Of a DNA stretch of 64,000 nt, positions 1 to 9,247 are shown in pieces. A program made the translations under genes and the position numbers. The stretch spans positions 42,707 through 106,706 of the forward strand of contig NZ_ANNU01000015.1 of assembly GCF_000346615.1 (NCBI RefSeq), in the 5' to 3' direction. The first letter of the stretch is position 1; each line of letters opens with the position of its first letter. This DNA comes from Nafulsella turpanensis ZLM-10 (GTDB lineage Bacteria > Bacteroidota > Bacteroidia > Cytophagales > Cyclobacteriaceae). A model generated the notes under the pieces. It was given only the letters and a program-made list of their open reading frames with translations, did no database searches and had not been told where the DNA came from.

Positions 1-525
1 CAGAATATCTACATCGCGGGTAATAAGGCTGTTTTTGGTAATAATCCCAACCGGGTGCCTGTAATCCTTTAGAAGCTGTAGCAGCTGCCGTGTAAGCTTA
101 AACTTTCGTTCCAGTGGCTGGTAGCAATCGGTATTGCCGGAAATCATGATGGGGCGTAGTTCCCAGCTCTTATGCCGGAGCTCTTTCTCCAGCAGGCGGG
201 CGGCCTGTTCTTTTACAATAATTTTACTTTCGAAGTCGAGGCCGGCACTAAAGCCCCAGTACTGGTGCGAATTGCGGGCATAGCAATAAACACAGCCGTG
301 CTCGCAGCCTTGGTAAGGGTTTACAGAATACACCTTTCCCAGATCGGGGCTATCTACCTTGCTGACAATCTTTTTCGGACTCTCCTTAAAAATTTGTGTT
401 TGGGGCTGGCTTAGCAGCGGCTCATCAAGGCCTTCGATATGCTCACTTACATATTGCTGCTGTAGAAAGGGATTGGCCGTTTGTATTTGCGATCCTCTTC
501 CTTTAAAATATTTGTCATCTGCCAT
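1..525 (-). CDS. PA0069-family radical SAM protein, 3' end cut by window edge
   Basis: The first 175 codons of a radical SAM protein lie here; the rest runs off the left edge. The N-terminus has the KGRG signature of the PA0069 / Rv2578c group (related to spore photoproduct lyase SplB), and the iron-sulfur CX3CX2C motif is visible as C74-E-H-G-C78-V-Y-C81, followed by an ARNSHQYWGF segment typical of the group. Such proteins bind a 4Fe-4S cluster and S-adenosylmethionine in the cytoplasm; the substrate of this group is unknown. The start is taken at the ATG at 525; an in-frame ATG at 534 would add three residues and neither has a clear ribosome binding site. It appears to be monocistronic. 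Confidence 0.85.
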   Translation of the reverse strand, partial: MADDKYFKGRGSQIQTANPFLQQQYVSEHIEGLDEPLLSQPQTQIFKESPKKIVSKVDSPDLGKVYSVNPYQGCEHGCVYCYARNSHQYWGFSAGLDFESKIIVKEQAARLLEKELRHKSWELRPIMISGNTDCYQPLERKFKLTRQLLQLLKDYRHPVGIITKNSLITRDVDIL

Positions 526-663
526 ACAATCCATTTTTTTAGCAATAAAGCTAAATGCAATGGCTAAACAAACTCTTGTCCAATTATTTTACTAAAATAA
601 TTGGTAATTCGGGGTACTGAACCGGGATACAGGCAGAGGAGACACCTTCTTATTTAGTAAGAA

Positions 664-1068
664 CTAAATGAAGGCACCACTGAGGAGCTTACGGATATCT
701 TCCTGGCTGAAGGGTTTTTGAAGGTAACCTAAAAAATTATAATGTTTCGCACTGTTGAGATCTTTGGGACTACTGGAACTGGTGAGCATTATTACGCTTA
801 CTTTATCTTTCCATTTCCGTTTCTCAAATTCTCCCATAAACTCAAAACCATCCATTATAGGCATATTCAGGTCAAGGAAAACGAGCAGGTGCCCCTCCTC
901 TCCCTTAGAAAGCAGGGGGTGGTCGTCCAGGAAGTCAAGGGCCATTTTACCGTTGGTAACTACCTCCAGCTCAGGAGCAAGGTCCATTTCAGCAATTAAA
1001 GATTTGGTAATATAATTGCTGATTTCATCATCATCTACCAACAGTATTGCACTCAGGGGTTTCTTCAT
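664..1068 (-). CDS. single-domain response regulator (CheY-like receiver)
   Basis: A 134-residue stand-alone receiver domain. The acidic pocket is D12-D13-D14, the phosphoacceptor is D66 in FLDLNMP, the switch Thr is T96 and the conserved lysine is K118 in LQKPF. There is no output domain, so it probably relays phosphate or acts by protein contact. I chose the ATG at 1068 because the frame continues upstream without receiver homology. It then overlaps the 3' end of the upstream kinase by 38 nt, which suggests translational coupling and that the kinase at 1031-3712 is its partner. The pairing is inferred from overlap only. This type of small receiver following a PAS kinase is common in Bacteroidota. 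Confidence 0.9.
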   Translation of the reverse strand: MKKPLSAILLVDDDEISNYITKSLIAEMDLAPELEVVTNGKMALDFLDDHPLLSKGEEGHLLVFLDLNMPIMDGFEFMGEFEKRKWKDKVSVIMLTSSSSPKDLNSAKHYNFLGYLQKPFSQEDIRKLLSGAFI

Positions 1069-3712
1069 TCTGCAGATAAATTTTAAAATTTGTTCCTTGG
1101 CCGACTGTGCTTTCAACTTCAATACGGCCACCATTGTTCTCTACAATTTTCTTAACAATGTAGAGGCCCATACCCGAGCCTTCCACATTTTTATGAAGGC
1201 GCTTGAATAGCGAAAATATCTTTTCGTACTGGTTTTCCGGAATTCCTTCACCATTATCCCGTATGCTAAGTACAACTTCTCCATCCCTGTTCCTACTTGT
1301 TGTTACAAACAATTCGGGCGGTCGGTCGGGAGAGCGGTATTTAATGCCGTTGGCCAGCAGGTTGTAAAAGATACTGCGAAGGTTTTTACGGTCGAAAGCT
1401 ATTTCCTCTACCTCAAAAGAGGAATGGATAATGGCCCCGTTCTTCCGGATAAGACCGTTAATATCCTGCTTTACATCTTCAAAAACCTCAGGCAGCTGAA
1501 CAATTTCGTTTACCTGATCTTCCAGCTCTTTCTGCATTTTGGTTACATCCGAAAGGTCGGCAATGGTTTGCTTAAAGCGGTCGATAGAGGTCTTCATCAT
1601 GGCCAGCAGGTTATGATCCTTCTCGGGGAGCCTTTCCTGCAGCTTTTTATCCAGCAAAATCAGCAAGCCTTCGAGGTTTGCAATGGGTGCTTTCAGGTCG
1701 TGCGAAGCGGTATATATAAAGCTGTCGAGGTCGGCATTGATCTTTTGGAGCTGAACATTTTTATTTTGTAATTCAGCCGTACGTCTTTGTACCTGCTCTT
1801 CCAGTTCATTATTGGCTTCCTTTAGCAGCTCTTCGGTCCGGACCAGCTCTTCGTTGGTTTCGTGCAGCTTAAAGTTTGTTTGCTTCAGTTCTTCGTCGGC
1901 TTTCTTCTTTTCGTTTATATCGCGGGTAATACCAATAATCTGGATGGGAAAGCCTTTGGCATCTCGCCTGAAAACATGATAGCGGGCACTAACCCATATA
2001 TACTCTCCTGTATTTCTTCGAATTCGGTACTCTACCTCTCTGGCTTCAGTTCCGGTATATTCTCTGTATTCCTTCAGAAACTGCGTAGCATTTTGCATAT
2101 CCTCCGGATGGATCATCTTTGGTAAAAACAGAGGATCTTTGCGGAGCTCCTCCATTTCCTCTGCGGAGTAGCCCAGTACCTGTGTAAGCTCCCTGTTGCC
2201 ATAAATATTGGCCCTCTTTTCAAGGTCAAAAACAGAAATGATATCAGGCGTTGTTTCGGTTACTTTCTGGACAAAATACTGCTCTTCCTGTATCTGGAGT
2301 TCGACTAATTTACGTTCTGTAATATCGAGCGAAGTGCCTTTTAGCTGATACATCTTTCCATCGGAAGAGAAGACCAGTTTTCCATTGCTCTGTAACCAGC
2401 GGATACTTCCATCGCGCCTTATAATTCGGTGCTGGAAGGTATAAGACTGCTTTTGCTCGATGGCACGAGCGATGGTTTGTTTTACAAACTCGAGATCTTC
2501 CGGATGGATAAATGTGAGGTATTCCTCATAATTCATGGAAAGTTCTCCGGTAGATAGCCCGAATATCCGCTTCATTTCCTTCGACCACCATACGTTGTCA
2601 GATGGGATATGGTACTCGAAGCTGCCTAAATGGGCAATTTGCTGAGCCTCCTCGAGCTGATCTACTGTTTGCTGGAGGGCTTCCTGTGCCTCCTCCAGCT
2701 GGGTAAGACTTTCCTGCAGCTCTTCATTGGCCGCCTCTATTTCTTCGCGTTGTTCAGTGAGTTCTTCATTGGCGGCTTGTAGCTCCTCCCGTTGTTCGGT
2801 TAACTCTTCATTAGCCGCCTGCAGCTCTTCTTTATGTTCTTTGAGTTGTTCCTCGGCTTTTACCCTTTCGCTAATATCAGTGATAACGGCCATACAGCCA
2901 CAAACCTGCTGGTGCTGGTCGTAAAGAGGGCTTACATGAGCATCGTAAAAGCCCTTGCGCGATTTAAAGGGATGGCGGGGGAGGTGAATGCTCTTTCCGT
3001 TCAAAGAATCTTCCACAGCCACTTCTATTTCAGTTCCTGCCAGGGCTGGTATCAATTCAAAAATGGAACGGCCAAGGGCCTTATTTTTTTCTATGCCTAG
3101 TATTTGTTCCAGGGCCGGATTCCATTCCGTAACCTCCTTCTGCCGGTTTAAGGCCATTATGCCTCCGGTATTAAATTTTATGAGAGAGGTGAGAAAGGAA
3201 TTCTCTGAATGCAGGTTTTCCTGCTGAATATCGAGATATACCTGAAAAGCCCATTGTTCGATTTGCTGGTGCAGCTGTTCGAGCTCCTCCATAATGGCTA
3301 CTATAAGCAGGCAATCGGAGGTATAGCCTGGTAACAGCTGCAGGATCACCTGCTTGCGGATGCTGTACGTGAGTACGATATCGTTAAGCTGTACCGCCTC
3401 ACGGGAGAAGCCTATCTGTTTCCCGTTCTTCCACTCGAGGAAAGATTTCTTTGCCTCCTGGAGGGCGGTGTGGCTAGCCAGCTGCTCAAAAAAATCTTTT
3501 ACGCCTTTTTTCGACAGCTCAAAAAGTTCGGCTTCGGTAAGGTGGGCGAAGAGCTTTAGTAAGGGCAGCTTCGACTGCTGTGCAATTTTAAGGTTAAGCT
3601 GCGTAGCTTTGTCTAACTGGCTGGTTAAGACATGAGTAGCCAGGCCTTCGAGCTTTTGGTAGCTGATTTCAGGTTCTCCTTCTGGCGATTGTGCAGGTCC
3701 TCTAAGTTCCAT
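1031..3712 (-). CDS. soluble multi-PAS sensor histidine kinase
   Basis: An 893-residue histidine kinase without signal peptide or membrane segment, so a cytoplasmic sensor. In order: an alpha-helical N-terminal region (about 1-175, unassigned), PAS 1 (about 180-290), a long coiled coil (about 290-365), PAS 2 with PAC (370-480), PAS 3 with PAC (495-615), a second coiled coil (615-665), the dimerisation/phosphoacceptor helix with H671 in SHDLKAP, and a HATPase domain with N box, DNGEGIP and GMGLYIV motifs up to about 880. The first coiled coil contains a 14-residue unit, EELQAANEELTEQR, repeated twice and then degenerate, a likely site of length variation. It overlaps and is probably coupled to the receiver gene at 664-1068. 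The signal is unknown. The C-terminal 220 residues closely resemble the kinase at 5513-7621, so the two are paralogues. Confidence 0.92.
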   Translation of the reverse strand: MELRGPAQSPEGEPEISYQKLEGLATHVLTSQLDKATQLNLKIAQQSKLPLLKLFAHLTEAELFELSKKGVKDFFEQLASHTALQEAKKSFLEWKNGKQIGFSREAVQLNDIVLTYSIRKQVILQLLPGYTSDCLLIVAIMEELEQLHQQIEQWAFQVYLDIQQENLHSENSFLTSLIKFNTGGIMALNRQKEVTEWNPALEQILGIEKNKALGRSIFELIPALAGTEIEVAVEDSLNGKSIHLPRHPFKSRKGFYDAHVSPLYDQHQQVCGCMAVITDISERVKAEEQLKEHKEELQAANEELTEQREELQAANEELTEQREEIEAANEELQESLTQLEEAQEALQQTVDQLEEAQQIAHLGSFEYHIPSDNVWWSKEMKRIFGLSTGELSMNYEEYLTFIHPEDLEFVKQTIARAIEQKQSYTFQHRIIRRDGSIRWLQSNGKLVFSSDGKMYQLKGTSLDITERKLVELQIQEEQYFVQKVTETTPDIISVFDLEKRANIYGNRELTQVLGYSAEEMEELRKDPLFLPKMIHPEDMQNATQFLKEYREYTGTEAREVEYRIRRNTGEYIWVSARYHVFRRDAKGFPIQIIGITRDINEKKKADEELKQTNFKLHETNEELVRTEELLKEANNELEEQVQRRTAELQNKNVQLQKINADLDSFIYTASHDLKAPIANLEGLLILLDKKLQERLPEKDHNLLAMMKTSIDRFKQTIADLSDVTKMQKELEDQVNEIVQLPEVFEDVKQDINGLIRKNGAIIHSSFEVEEIAFDRKNLRSIFYNLLANGIKYRSPDRPPELFVTTSRNRDGEVVLSIRDNGEGIPENQYEKIFSLFKRLHKNVEGSGMGLYIVKKIVENNGGRIEVESTVGQGTNFKIYLQNEETPECNTVGR

Positions 3713-3839
3713 TAATAATCTTTTAACTCACGAAATGTTTGTACTCTTAAGTAAAGTATTGGCGCCAAAATAAGGTGTGGAGCAGAGATAAAAGAATCTT
3801 CAGTATGCAATTTACTTTATTTTCTGATACCATGGATAT

Positions 3840-3873
3840 AAAAAAATCCTGAACTGTTTTAGTTCAGGATTTT
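3840..3873. terminator. bidirectional hairpin terminator
   Basis: A perfect 10-bp stem (3846-3855 with 3861-3870, 5-nt loop) is flanked by an A run on the left and a T run on the right. It can terminate the minus-strand gene ending at 3918. Confidence 0.8.
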
Positions 3874-3917
3874 ACATGCTGATGAGAATATTATTTTTGG
3901 CGGTTTGGTGTAAAGCC

Positions 3918-4544
3918 CTATTTACTTTTTTGAGAGGAAGAAAGTCGCTGGTTCAGTTCTTCCACGGCATTACGTTCTGTCTGCAGGTCGCGCATCAGGC
4001 GGGTTTCTTTTTCCCTGGCTCTTATTTTAAACTCGTTAAATTCAGTATCGAGCGTTTCGTACTCATTTTTTTTCTTTACGGCCACTTTATTGCTGCTTTT
4101 ATACTTATAAATGGCAATAGCCAGAATAATGAGCAGTATTCCAATTATACTCCAGACAATGGTACTGTAGGTGGCCTTTTGCACATCTATTCCCAGGAAC
4201 TCAATGTGCTCAATATCGTACTGACTATCTTCGACGGCCAGTTGCTGCTCTTCAAGCTCATCCTGCAGGCGGGTAATTTCCTGTTGCTGGGCCGAAATTT
4301 TGTTCTGGGCTTCTAAAATATCCTGTCGAATGGTGCTCAGAGAATCTCTTACATTGCTGTAGAACTGGTCGAGCAGGGTCTCTTTAACCACCTTGTACTC
4401 CTGGTAGGAGTTAGATGCGCTTTTCATGGAACGGAACTGTTCCTCTAAAGTAGGTGGTCCCGTAGGCTCATCCTGTGCATAGGCAGTGCTGCTCATGCCA
4501 ATTAGTAAAAAATAGAAGATAATGTATACTTTCTTCAGCTTCAT
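3918..4544 (-). CDS. conserved Bacteroidota membrane coiled-coil protein
   Basis: A 208-residue protein with an N-terminal signal peptide (about 1-23, ending AYA), a conserved TLEEQF...SYQEYKVVK segment, a coiled coil (about 60-112), a short conserved HIEFLGIDVQKATY stretch, one transmembrane helix (about 126-146) and a charged cytoplasmic coiled coil (about 155-205). I recognise the layout from Bacteroidota homologues that many databases call tRNA (guanine-N1)-methyltransferase; nothing in the sequence resembles a methyltransferase (no SAM or TrmD knot motifs), so that name should not be carried over. The role is unknown; a scaffold linking periplasm and cytoplasm is possible. I chose the start at 4544 because it begins the signal peptide; the frame remains open to 4586. 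Confidence 0.8.
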   Translation of the reverse strand: MKLKKVYIIFYFLLIGMSSTAYAQDEPTGPPTLEEQFRSMKSASNSYQEYKVVKETLLDQFYSNVRDSLSTIRQDILEAQNKISAQQQEITRLQDELEEQQLAVEDSQYDIEHIEFLGIDVQKATYSTIVWSIIGILLIILAIAIYKYKSSNKVAVKKKNEYETLDTEFNEFKIRAREKETRLMRDLQTERNAVEELNQRLSSSQKSK

Positions 4545-4918
4545 AACTCGTTTTCGTTTAGAGGCATAGCCTGGTTCATTTCCCAAAAAGAAGGTTTTAT
4601 CCTCAAATAGTCAAGTTCTTTTTGCTTATAAATTAGCTGTTTACAACATAAACCGCAGCAGGAATGAACAGAATGCGTTTTATATAAATAAACAAAACAA
4701 AAAAACTTGTTGAATGTTGTCAACTTTTCCACTTAAATCTTCCATTTGTGGATGCTGGCTGCAACGATAAAGCTACCCAATAGGTTGTAGTTAACAAAAG
4801 AGAAAGGAGTACGAAGAGGCAGGCATGCACTTCTCTTCCACAACTAATTCCAGTGTAGAGGACTTTTTCGGGCAGCGAAAAGGAGGGGTAATTTTTTTTG
4901 TTACAGGGAACCTACTCC
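4545..4918. other. intergenic, nothing assigned
   Basis: About 370 AT-rich bases between the membrane coiled-coil gene and the tRNA promoter. I see no credible gene; the short open frames have no recognisable sequence. Confidence 0.6.
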
Positions 4919-4948
4919 TTGTTTTATTGATTAAGAGTAGTATATTTG
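4919..4948 (+). promoter_or_regulatory. Bacteroidota-type promoter of tRNA-Leu
   Basis: TTG at 4919-4921 and TATATTTG at 4941-4948 are separated by 19 bases. They fit the Bacteroidota -33 TTG / -7 TAnnTTTG consensus, about 33 bases ahead of the tRNA. Confidence 0.65.
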
Positions 4949-4981
4949 CAATCCCAAAGCAATTGAGTGAGGGAAATATAT

Positions 4982-5063
4982 GCGCAAGTGGCGAAATTGG
5001 TAGACGCGCTGTCTTCAGGCGGCAGTTCCGCAAGGTGTGGAGGTTCGAGTCCTCTCTTGCGCA
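4982..5063 (+). tRNA. tRNA-Leu, anticodon CAG
   Basis: The cloverleaf can be drawn by hand. The acceptor stem is GCGCAAG (4982-4988) with CTTGCGC (5056-5062), followed by A as discriminator. The D arm carries AATTGGTAGACGC as in leucine tRNAs. The anticodon stem CTGTC/GGCAG encloses the loop TTCAGGC, giving anticodon CAG. There is a class II variable arm and a GGTTCGAGTCC T arm. CCA is not encoded. The tRNA is decoded from its own promoter and ended by the hairpin just downstream. Confidence 0.97.
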
Positions 5064-5068
5064 CCTGG

Positions 5069-5110
5069 GCGGACAATTCAAGGAAATTCCTAGAGTTGTC
5101 CGCTTTTTTT
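5069..5110 (+). terminator. Rho-independent terminator of tRNA-Leu
   Basis: The stem GCGGACAA (5069-5076) pairs with TTGTCCGC (5096-5103) and is followed by seven T. A nested inverted repeat (AAGGAAATTCCT) lies in the loop. Confidence 0.9.
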
Positions 5111-5512
5111 ATGACCATTTTTTAGTGGGAGGTGAAGCCTGAACTGAATTTGTGACTGGTGCCGTAAATGGTCGATAAAGCATAGATAAACCCAAATTAG
5201 CGGTTGGTGGGCGAAGTAAATCTTCTGGCACCTGGCCATCATAAACATTTTAAGCGCTTTGGAGTGTCAGTTCCGCTTAACCTTTTGATCATTCACCATC
5301 TGTTAGGGATATCCAAAAATCAGAAAAAGTAAGATTTAAGAGCCTCTTCGCAAGAGTAGCCGTGTTCCTAGGTTAAATTGCGCCACCTCCTGACAAAAGT
5401 ATTAATGTTGTGGTGGCAATATTTCAAATGGAGTTTACTAACTTGGAGAATGAACATTTTCGGCTTTTAACCAGGTAAGCTATTAAATTTTTTAAAATCA
5501 GATTAATTATTA
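5111..5512. other. intergenic, nothing assigned
   Basis: About 400 bases between the tRNA terminator and the kinase start. I see no gene or clear structured element; it presumably holds the kinase promoter. Confidence 0.5.
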
Positions 5513-7621
5513 ATGTCCAGTATTAAAGGTCCCTCTACAGCCAGCCGCCCTTTTAGCTTATTTGGGGGTGAAGGGGAAATGGCGGCTCTGATGCGCGCTT
5601 ACGACTGGGAATCTCATCCCATGGGAAAGCCCGAGCAGTGGCCGGAAAGCTTGAAAATAGCTATACGGCTTATCCTTAATTCGAATTTTCCGATGTTTAT
5701 CTGGTGGTCCAAGGATTTGTATATGTTCCATAACGACGCCTATTTGCCTGCGCTAGGAGAAAAGCACCCCAGGGCTTTAGGCGCTTCGGCCAGAAAAATG
5801 TGGAGAGAGATATGGGGCGACATTGGACAGGTGGTAGAAGAAGTAATTGGAAATGGCCGACCTTTTTATGCGAAGGAACTCCAATTGTTCCTGGAAAGGA
5901 AGGGCTTTTCAGAAGAAACTTTCTGGACTTTCTCCTATAGTCCTGCTCCAGACGATGAGGGCGGAATAGGCGGCCTTTTTTGCGCCTGCAATGAGGAAAC
6001 TAAAACTGTTCTGGGGCAGAGGCGCCTCAGAACTATAAAGGATGTTGCAGATGCAACCGTGCAGGTTGAAACACTGAGTGGCGCCAGTCTCCTGATAAGC
6101 GAAGTGCTCTCTAATTGTCAGCATGATGTTCCTTTCAGCCTTACGTATATTCTGGACAGAGAAGGAACAAAAGCAAAGTTATTAGGGCAATCAGGTAAAA
6201 TACCCCAGGAATTAGCGCCCGTGGAGGTAAACCTGCTTCAGCAAGGGGAAGTTGATGTGTGGAGCTTAGTTGAGGTTTGGCGGAGTGGTAGTATGAAGGC
6301 CATTCAACTTTCTGTTGATGTTAAGGGCATAGGCTCTGGTAGAAAAATTAATGAAGCGGTTGTACTACCGATTCTGAAACCAGGTGAGGATAAACTTATT
6401 GGTTTTTTTGTTTCCGGCATAAGCACTCAGCTGGAATATGATGGAGACTATAAAAACTTCCATGAGTTACTCGTAGGACAAATTGCCACCTCATTTGCCG
6501 GTATACAGGCCCGCGAAGAGGTAAAAAGGCAACAAGAGGAGTTGATTAACTTATTTCAGCAGGCCCCTGTAGCCATTGCCATTTTGCGGGGTACTTCCCT
6601 GATAGTAGAGCTCGCTAACCCGAGTATGTGCGTGGTTTGGGGCCGTACCTACGAGCAGGTTATTAATAAACCTGTTTTTGAAGCTTTGCCAGAAGCAAAA
6701 GGTCAGGGGCTGGAAGAACTGCTCGAAGATGTTTTAGTAAATGGAGCCACCCACGCATTTAATGAATTCCCTTTGGTGCTCAGGCGTGGCGGAAAGCAGG
6801 AAACTATTTATGCTAATTTTATTTATTACCCTTTCAGGAACTCCAAAGGAGTGGTAAAAGGCGTTACGGCCATAGCCGTTGAAGTAACTGAACAGGTAGA
6901 GGCAAGGCAGCAGATTGAAGAGAAGAATAAGGAACTGGTAGCCATCAATGCCGACCTTGACAATTTCGTGTATTCCGCTTCGCATGACTTGAAAGGGCCG
7001 ATTCTGAATATTGAGGGCTTAATGAAAGTTTTAATGCCCCGGCTTCCTGAGGAAAGCCTCCGGAAAAAGGAAGTTGAAACGGTGGTGAAAATGATTTTCG
7101 GATCTATAGAACGCCTGCAGGCCACTATTTCTGACCTTTCTGAAGTATCCAGGGTGCAAAAAGAGGCCAATGAAGATGTACAGGTGGTAGATGTTGCCCT
7201 TGTGGTAAATGAGGTATTAAAGGATATGGAGTTGGAGGTTCAGAAATCGGGAGCGATTATTGAAACCAACTTCCAATCACGTCCCCTTCTTTTTTCTCCT
7301 AAAAATCTGAGAAGCATCATTTACAACCTGCTCTCTAATGCCATTAAATATCGGTCTCCCGACCGCGAGCCCCACATTCGCTTGTTTTGTGAGGAAAAGG
7401 ATGGTGAGATGGTGTTTGCTGTAAAGGACAATGGTTTAGGAATGAACCTGAAGTATAAAGAGAAGATATTTTCTATGTTCAAGCGGCTTCATTCACATGT
7501 TGAGGGCACGGGAATTGGCTTGTACATTGTAAAGCGGATTGTGGAAAATGCAGGAGGAAGAATAGAAGTGGAAAGCAAGTTAGGGGAAGGATCCACTTTT
7601 ACCATCCACTTTAAATTATAA
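5513..7621 (+). CDS. soluble PAS/GAF-type sensor histidine kinase
   Basis: A 702-residue cytoplasmic histidine kinase (no signal peptide or membrane segments). The N-terminal 150 residues contain the YDWESHPMGKPEQWPESLK and FPMFIWWSKD pattern of the PAS fold found at the start of many GAF-containing kinases. Residues about 175-335 look like a degenerate GAF domain, and 345-455 form a PAS domain. A short coiled coil leads to H491 in SHDLKGP, then a HATPase domain with DNGLGM and GIGLYIV. It shares the phosphoacceptor and ATPase core, including FKRLH.xxVEG.G and GGRIEVES, with the kinase at 1031-3712. No response regulator adjoins it, so its partner is elsewhere; the 664-1068 receiver is a candidate shared target. 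Confidence 0.9.
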   Translation: MSSIKGPSTASRPFSLFGGEGEMAALMRAYDWESHPMGKPEQWPESLKIAIRLILNSNFPMFIWWSKDLYMFHNDAYLPALGEKHPRALGASARKMWREIWGDIGQVVEEVIGNGRPFYAKELQLFLERKGFSEETFWTFSYSPAPDDEGGIGGLFCACNEETKTVLGQRRLRTIKDVADATVQVETLSGASLLISEVLSNCQHDVPFSLTYILDREGTKAKLLGQSGKIPQELAPVEVNLLQQGEVDVWSLVEVWRSGSMKAIQLSVDVKGIGSGRKINEAVVLPILKPGEDKLIGFFVSGISTQLEYDGDYKNFHELLVGQIATSFAGIQAREEVKRQQEELINLFQQAPVAIAILRGTSLIVELANPSMCVVWGRTYEQVINKPVFEALPEAKGQGLEELLEDVLVNGATHAFNEFPLVLRRGGKQETIYANFIYYPFRNSKGVVKGVTAIAVEVTEQVEARQQIEEKNKELVAINADLDNFVYSASHDLKGPILNIEGLMKVLMPRLPEESLRKKEVETVVKMIFGSIERLQATISDLSEVSRVQKEANEDVQVVDVALVVNEVLKDMELEVQKSGAIIETNFQSRPLLFSPKNLRSIIYNLLSNAIKYRSPDREPHIRLFCEEKDGEMVFAVKDNGLGMNLKYKEKIFSMFKRLHSHVEGTGIGLYIVKRIVENAGGRIEVESKLGEGSTFTIHFKL

Positions 7622-7812
7622 TTGCGGCTCATTCTGCAAATGCCGGCTCAGCTCCCTTCCTAATAAGCCTTTACCCACTTACTTTTAAATACAGTAATCT
7701 TTTTAAATGATTCTGCTATCAAATAAGAGTGGTTCTTTTTCTCTGATAAGCTGCTTTTGCTTTAATTCAGAAAGAAGGAGGCCGTACGCTGTTTTGCAAA
7801 AATTAAAATCAG

Positions 7813-7840
7813 GCGGACAAACCCGGTCTTGTCCGCTTTT
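7813..7840 (+). terminator. hairpin terminator
   Basis: GCGGACAA (7813-7820) pairs with TTGTCCGC (7829-7836), then TTTT. The stem is identical to that of the tRNA-Leu terminator at 5069, but the loop differs. It lies 190 bases after the kinase stop. Confidence 0.7.
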
Positions 7841-7887
7841 CTTATGCTGCTGTGGCTGGTTTCGATACAAAATGGATTATTTCAGCC

Positions 7888-8172
7888 TCACACACTGGAG
7901 GGCCTGGGGCCTTTGTATTTCTCCCATGAAGCATCGACCAGTATTTTCATCAGCACTTTAGACAAGCCTATGCCTAAGCCTGTAGCTGCTCCCCACATAA
8001 ACGCATCTTTCCATTGTACCCCAGGGTCCGATGGGTTCTCCGGCGGCTCGTTTTTAGTAAAGTTCTTCCAGCCCTTTTTTAATAAAGTGTGGGTACCTAC
8101 TGCCACGGCAATTGTTGCTAATTTATCAATTGCCTTGTACTGGTTCTTTCGTGATATACTTAATATGCTCAT
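7888..8172 (-). CDS. DUF4235 family small membrane protein
   Basis: A 94-residue protein resembling the DUF4235 family: an N-terminal helix that can enter the membrane, the K-x-x-W basic segment, a proline-rich linker (NEPPENPSDPGVQW), then WKDAFMWGAATGLGIGLSKVL, a second hydrophobic helix with small residues, ending with a W..YKGPRP tail. Function is unknown; relatives are small two-helix membrane proteins. I chose the ATG at 8172; the frame is open to 8232 but the added residues look unlike protein sequence. It lies convergent with the kinase and separate from the carrier gene. Confidence 0.65.
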   Translation of the reverse strand: MSILSISRKNQYKAIDKLATIAVAVGTHTLLKKGWKNFTKNEPPENPSDPGVQWKDAFMWGAATGLGIGLSKVLMKILVDASWEKYKGPRPSSV

Positions 8173-8377
8173 AAAAATAGTTTGTAACGTTAAATCATGT
8201 TCTGATAAAAGATACGGGGAGCACAGCTGCAAAGTTTAGTTTATGAACAGATAGGCCCTTATTCCTGCAGGGGAAGATAGTAAGTGCTCTGTCTTCACCT
8301 TAATTTAAACGAATAGTAGAGCAAAAAAAATCAGCGACAGGCAAAGAGAACACCCACTCCCGGGGAGGAGGCTCTTA

Positions 8378-9247
8378 CTACTCGAGCTTTTTTACCGCAA
8401 GGGCAAAAAGGGCGGTGCTAAAGAAGGTAAATGAGCTGTAGATGATAGGCATAATAGCTAAGTCGGGCCTGTTAAGGATAGTATTCGCCACAAAAATAGC
8501 CAAAGCATTACTCTGGATGCCTACGACGGTACTAATAGTGTAATGGGCCTTTTTATCTTTAAGAACCAGCCGTGCCAGCAGGTAAGAAGCAAGGACCGCC
8601 CCAACGTTTAAGGCAATGGCATAAGGATACTGGTTCAGGTACTTCATTATATCTAAGCTGCTGCCTCCGCTTTCCAGAAAAATGGAGCCTCCAAAAATTA
8701 TCAGGAGAATGACCGGCATCCCCCATTTCATTATTTTTTCCAGTTTTATGGCTATTTCTTCTTTATTCTCCCGGAGTAGCACACCTAAAGAAATAGGGAT
8801 GATAACAGTGATGCATATTTTTAGAATAGTTTCCCAGAAAGGCAGGGAAATTTGCTGGCCCTTCGATTCAAATATCTGAAGCGCAAGACTCACTATCAGT
8901 GGAATGGCAATGAGCGAAAGAACACTGCTAAGAGCCGTGGTAGAGACCGCCAGCGCCAGGCGACCATCTAAATAATAGGTAATAAAATTAGGCGATGCCC
9001 CGGAAGGGCTTACCGACACCAGTACCAGGCCAATTTTGGCCCATGTAGGGAAGTCGAGCAGGAGGGCAATCAGGAAGGCGATAAGCGGTAAAAGAATCAT
9101 CTGTCCGATCATGGAAACAGTAATTTCCTGCGGCTTTACTATGATTCTTCGAAAATCTTCCAACTGTAGGTTTATCCCTACTCCAAACATAATGGTGCCT
9201 ACGAGAAAGGGCAAACCATATTCAGCAAATAAATATGCAATATCCAA
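8378..9247 (-). CDS. bile acid:sodium symporter (BASS/SBF) family transporter
   Basis: A 289-residue integral membrane protein with about nine hydrophobic helices. It matches the BASS/SBF fold: the opening YGLPFLVGTIMFGVGINLQLEDF is the family's GxG.nl...F signature, and VSVSPSGASPNFITYYLDGRLALAVS is the conserved core that binds Na+ and the anionic substrate. Members import bile acids, pyruvate, pantothenate or other organic anions with Na+. The substrate here cannot be told from sequence, and a bile-acid role is unlikely in a free-living organism. It stands alone. Confidence 0.85.
   Translation of the reverse strand: MDIAYLFAEYGLPFLVGTIMFGVGINLQLEDFRRIIVKPQEITVSMIGQMILLPLIAFLIALLLDFPTWAKIGLVLVSVSPSGASPNFITYYLDGRLALAVSTTALSSVLSLIAIPLIVSLALQIFESKGQQISLPFWETILKICITVIIPISLGVLLRENKEEIAIKLEKIMKWGMPVILLIIFGGSIFLESGGSSLDIMKYLNQYPYAIALNVGAVLASYLLARLVLKDKKAHYTISTVVGIQSNALAIFVANTILNRPDLAIMPIIYSSFTFFSTALFALAVKKLE

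Noticed and set aside
3918..4544. tRNA (guanine-N1)-methyltransferase, a name often carried by homologues
   Set aside because: No SAM-binding knot or catalytic motif; the protein is a signal peptide, coiled coil and membrane helix.
4825..5142. Open frame on the plus strand spanning the tRNA
   Set aside because: It reads through tRNA-Leu and its terminator; the translation has no protein-like pattern.
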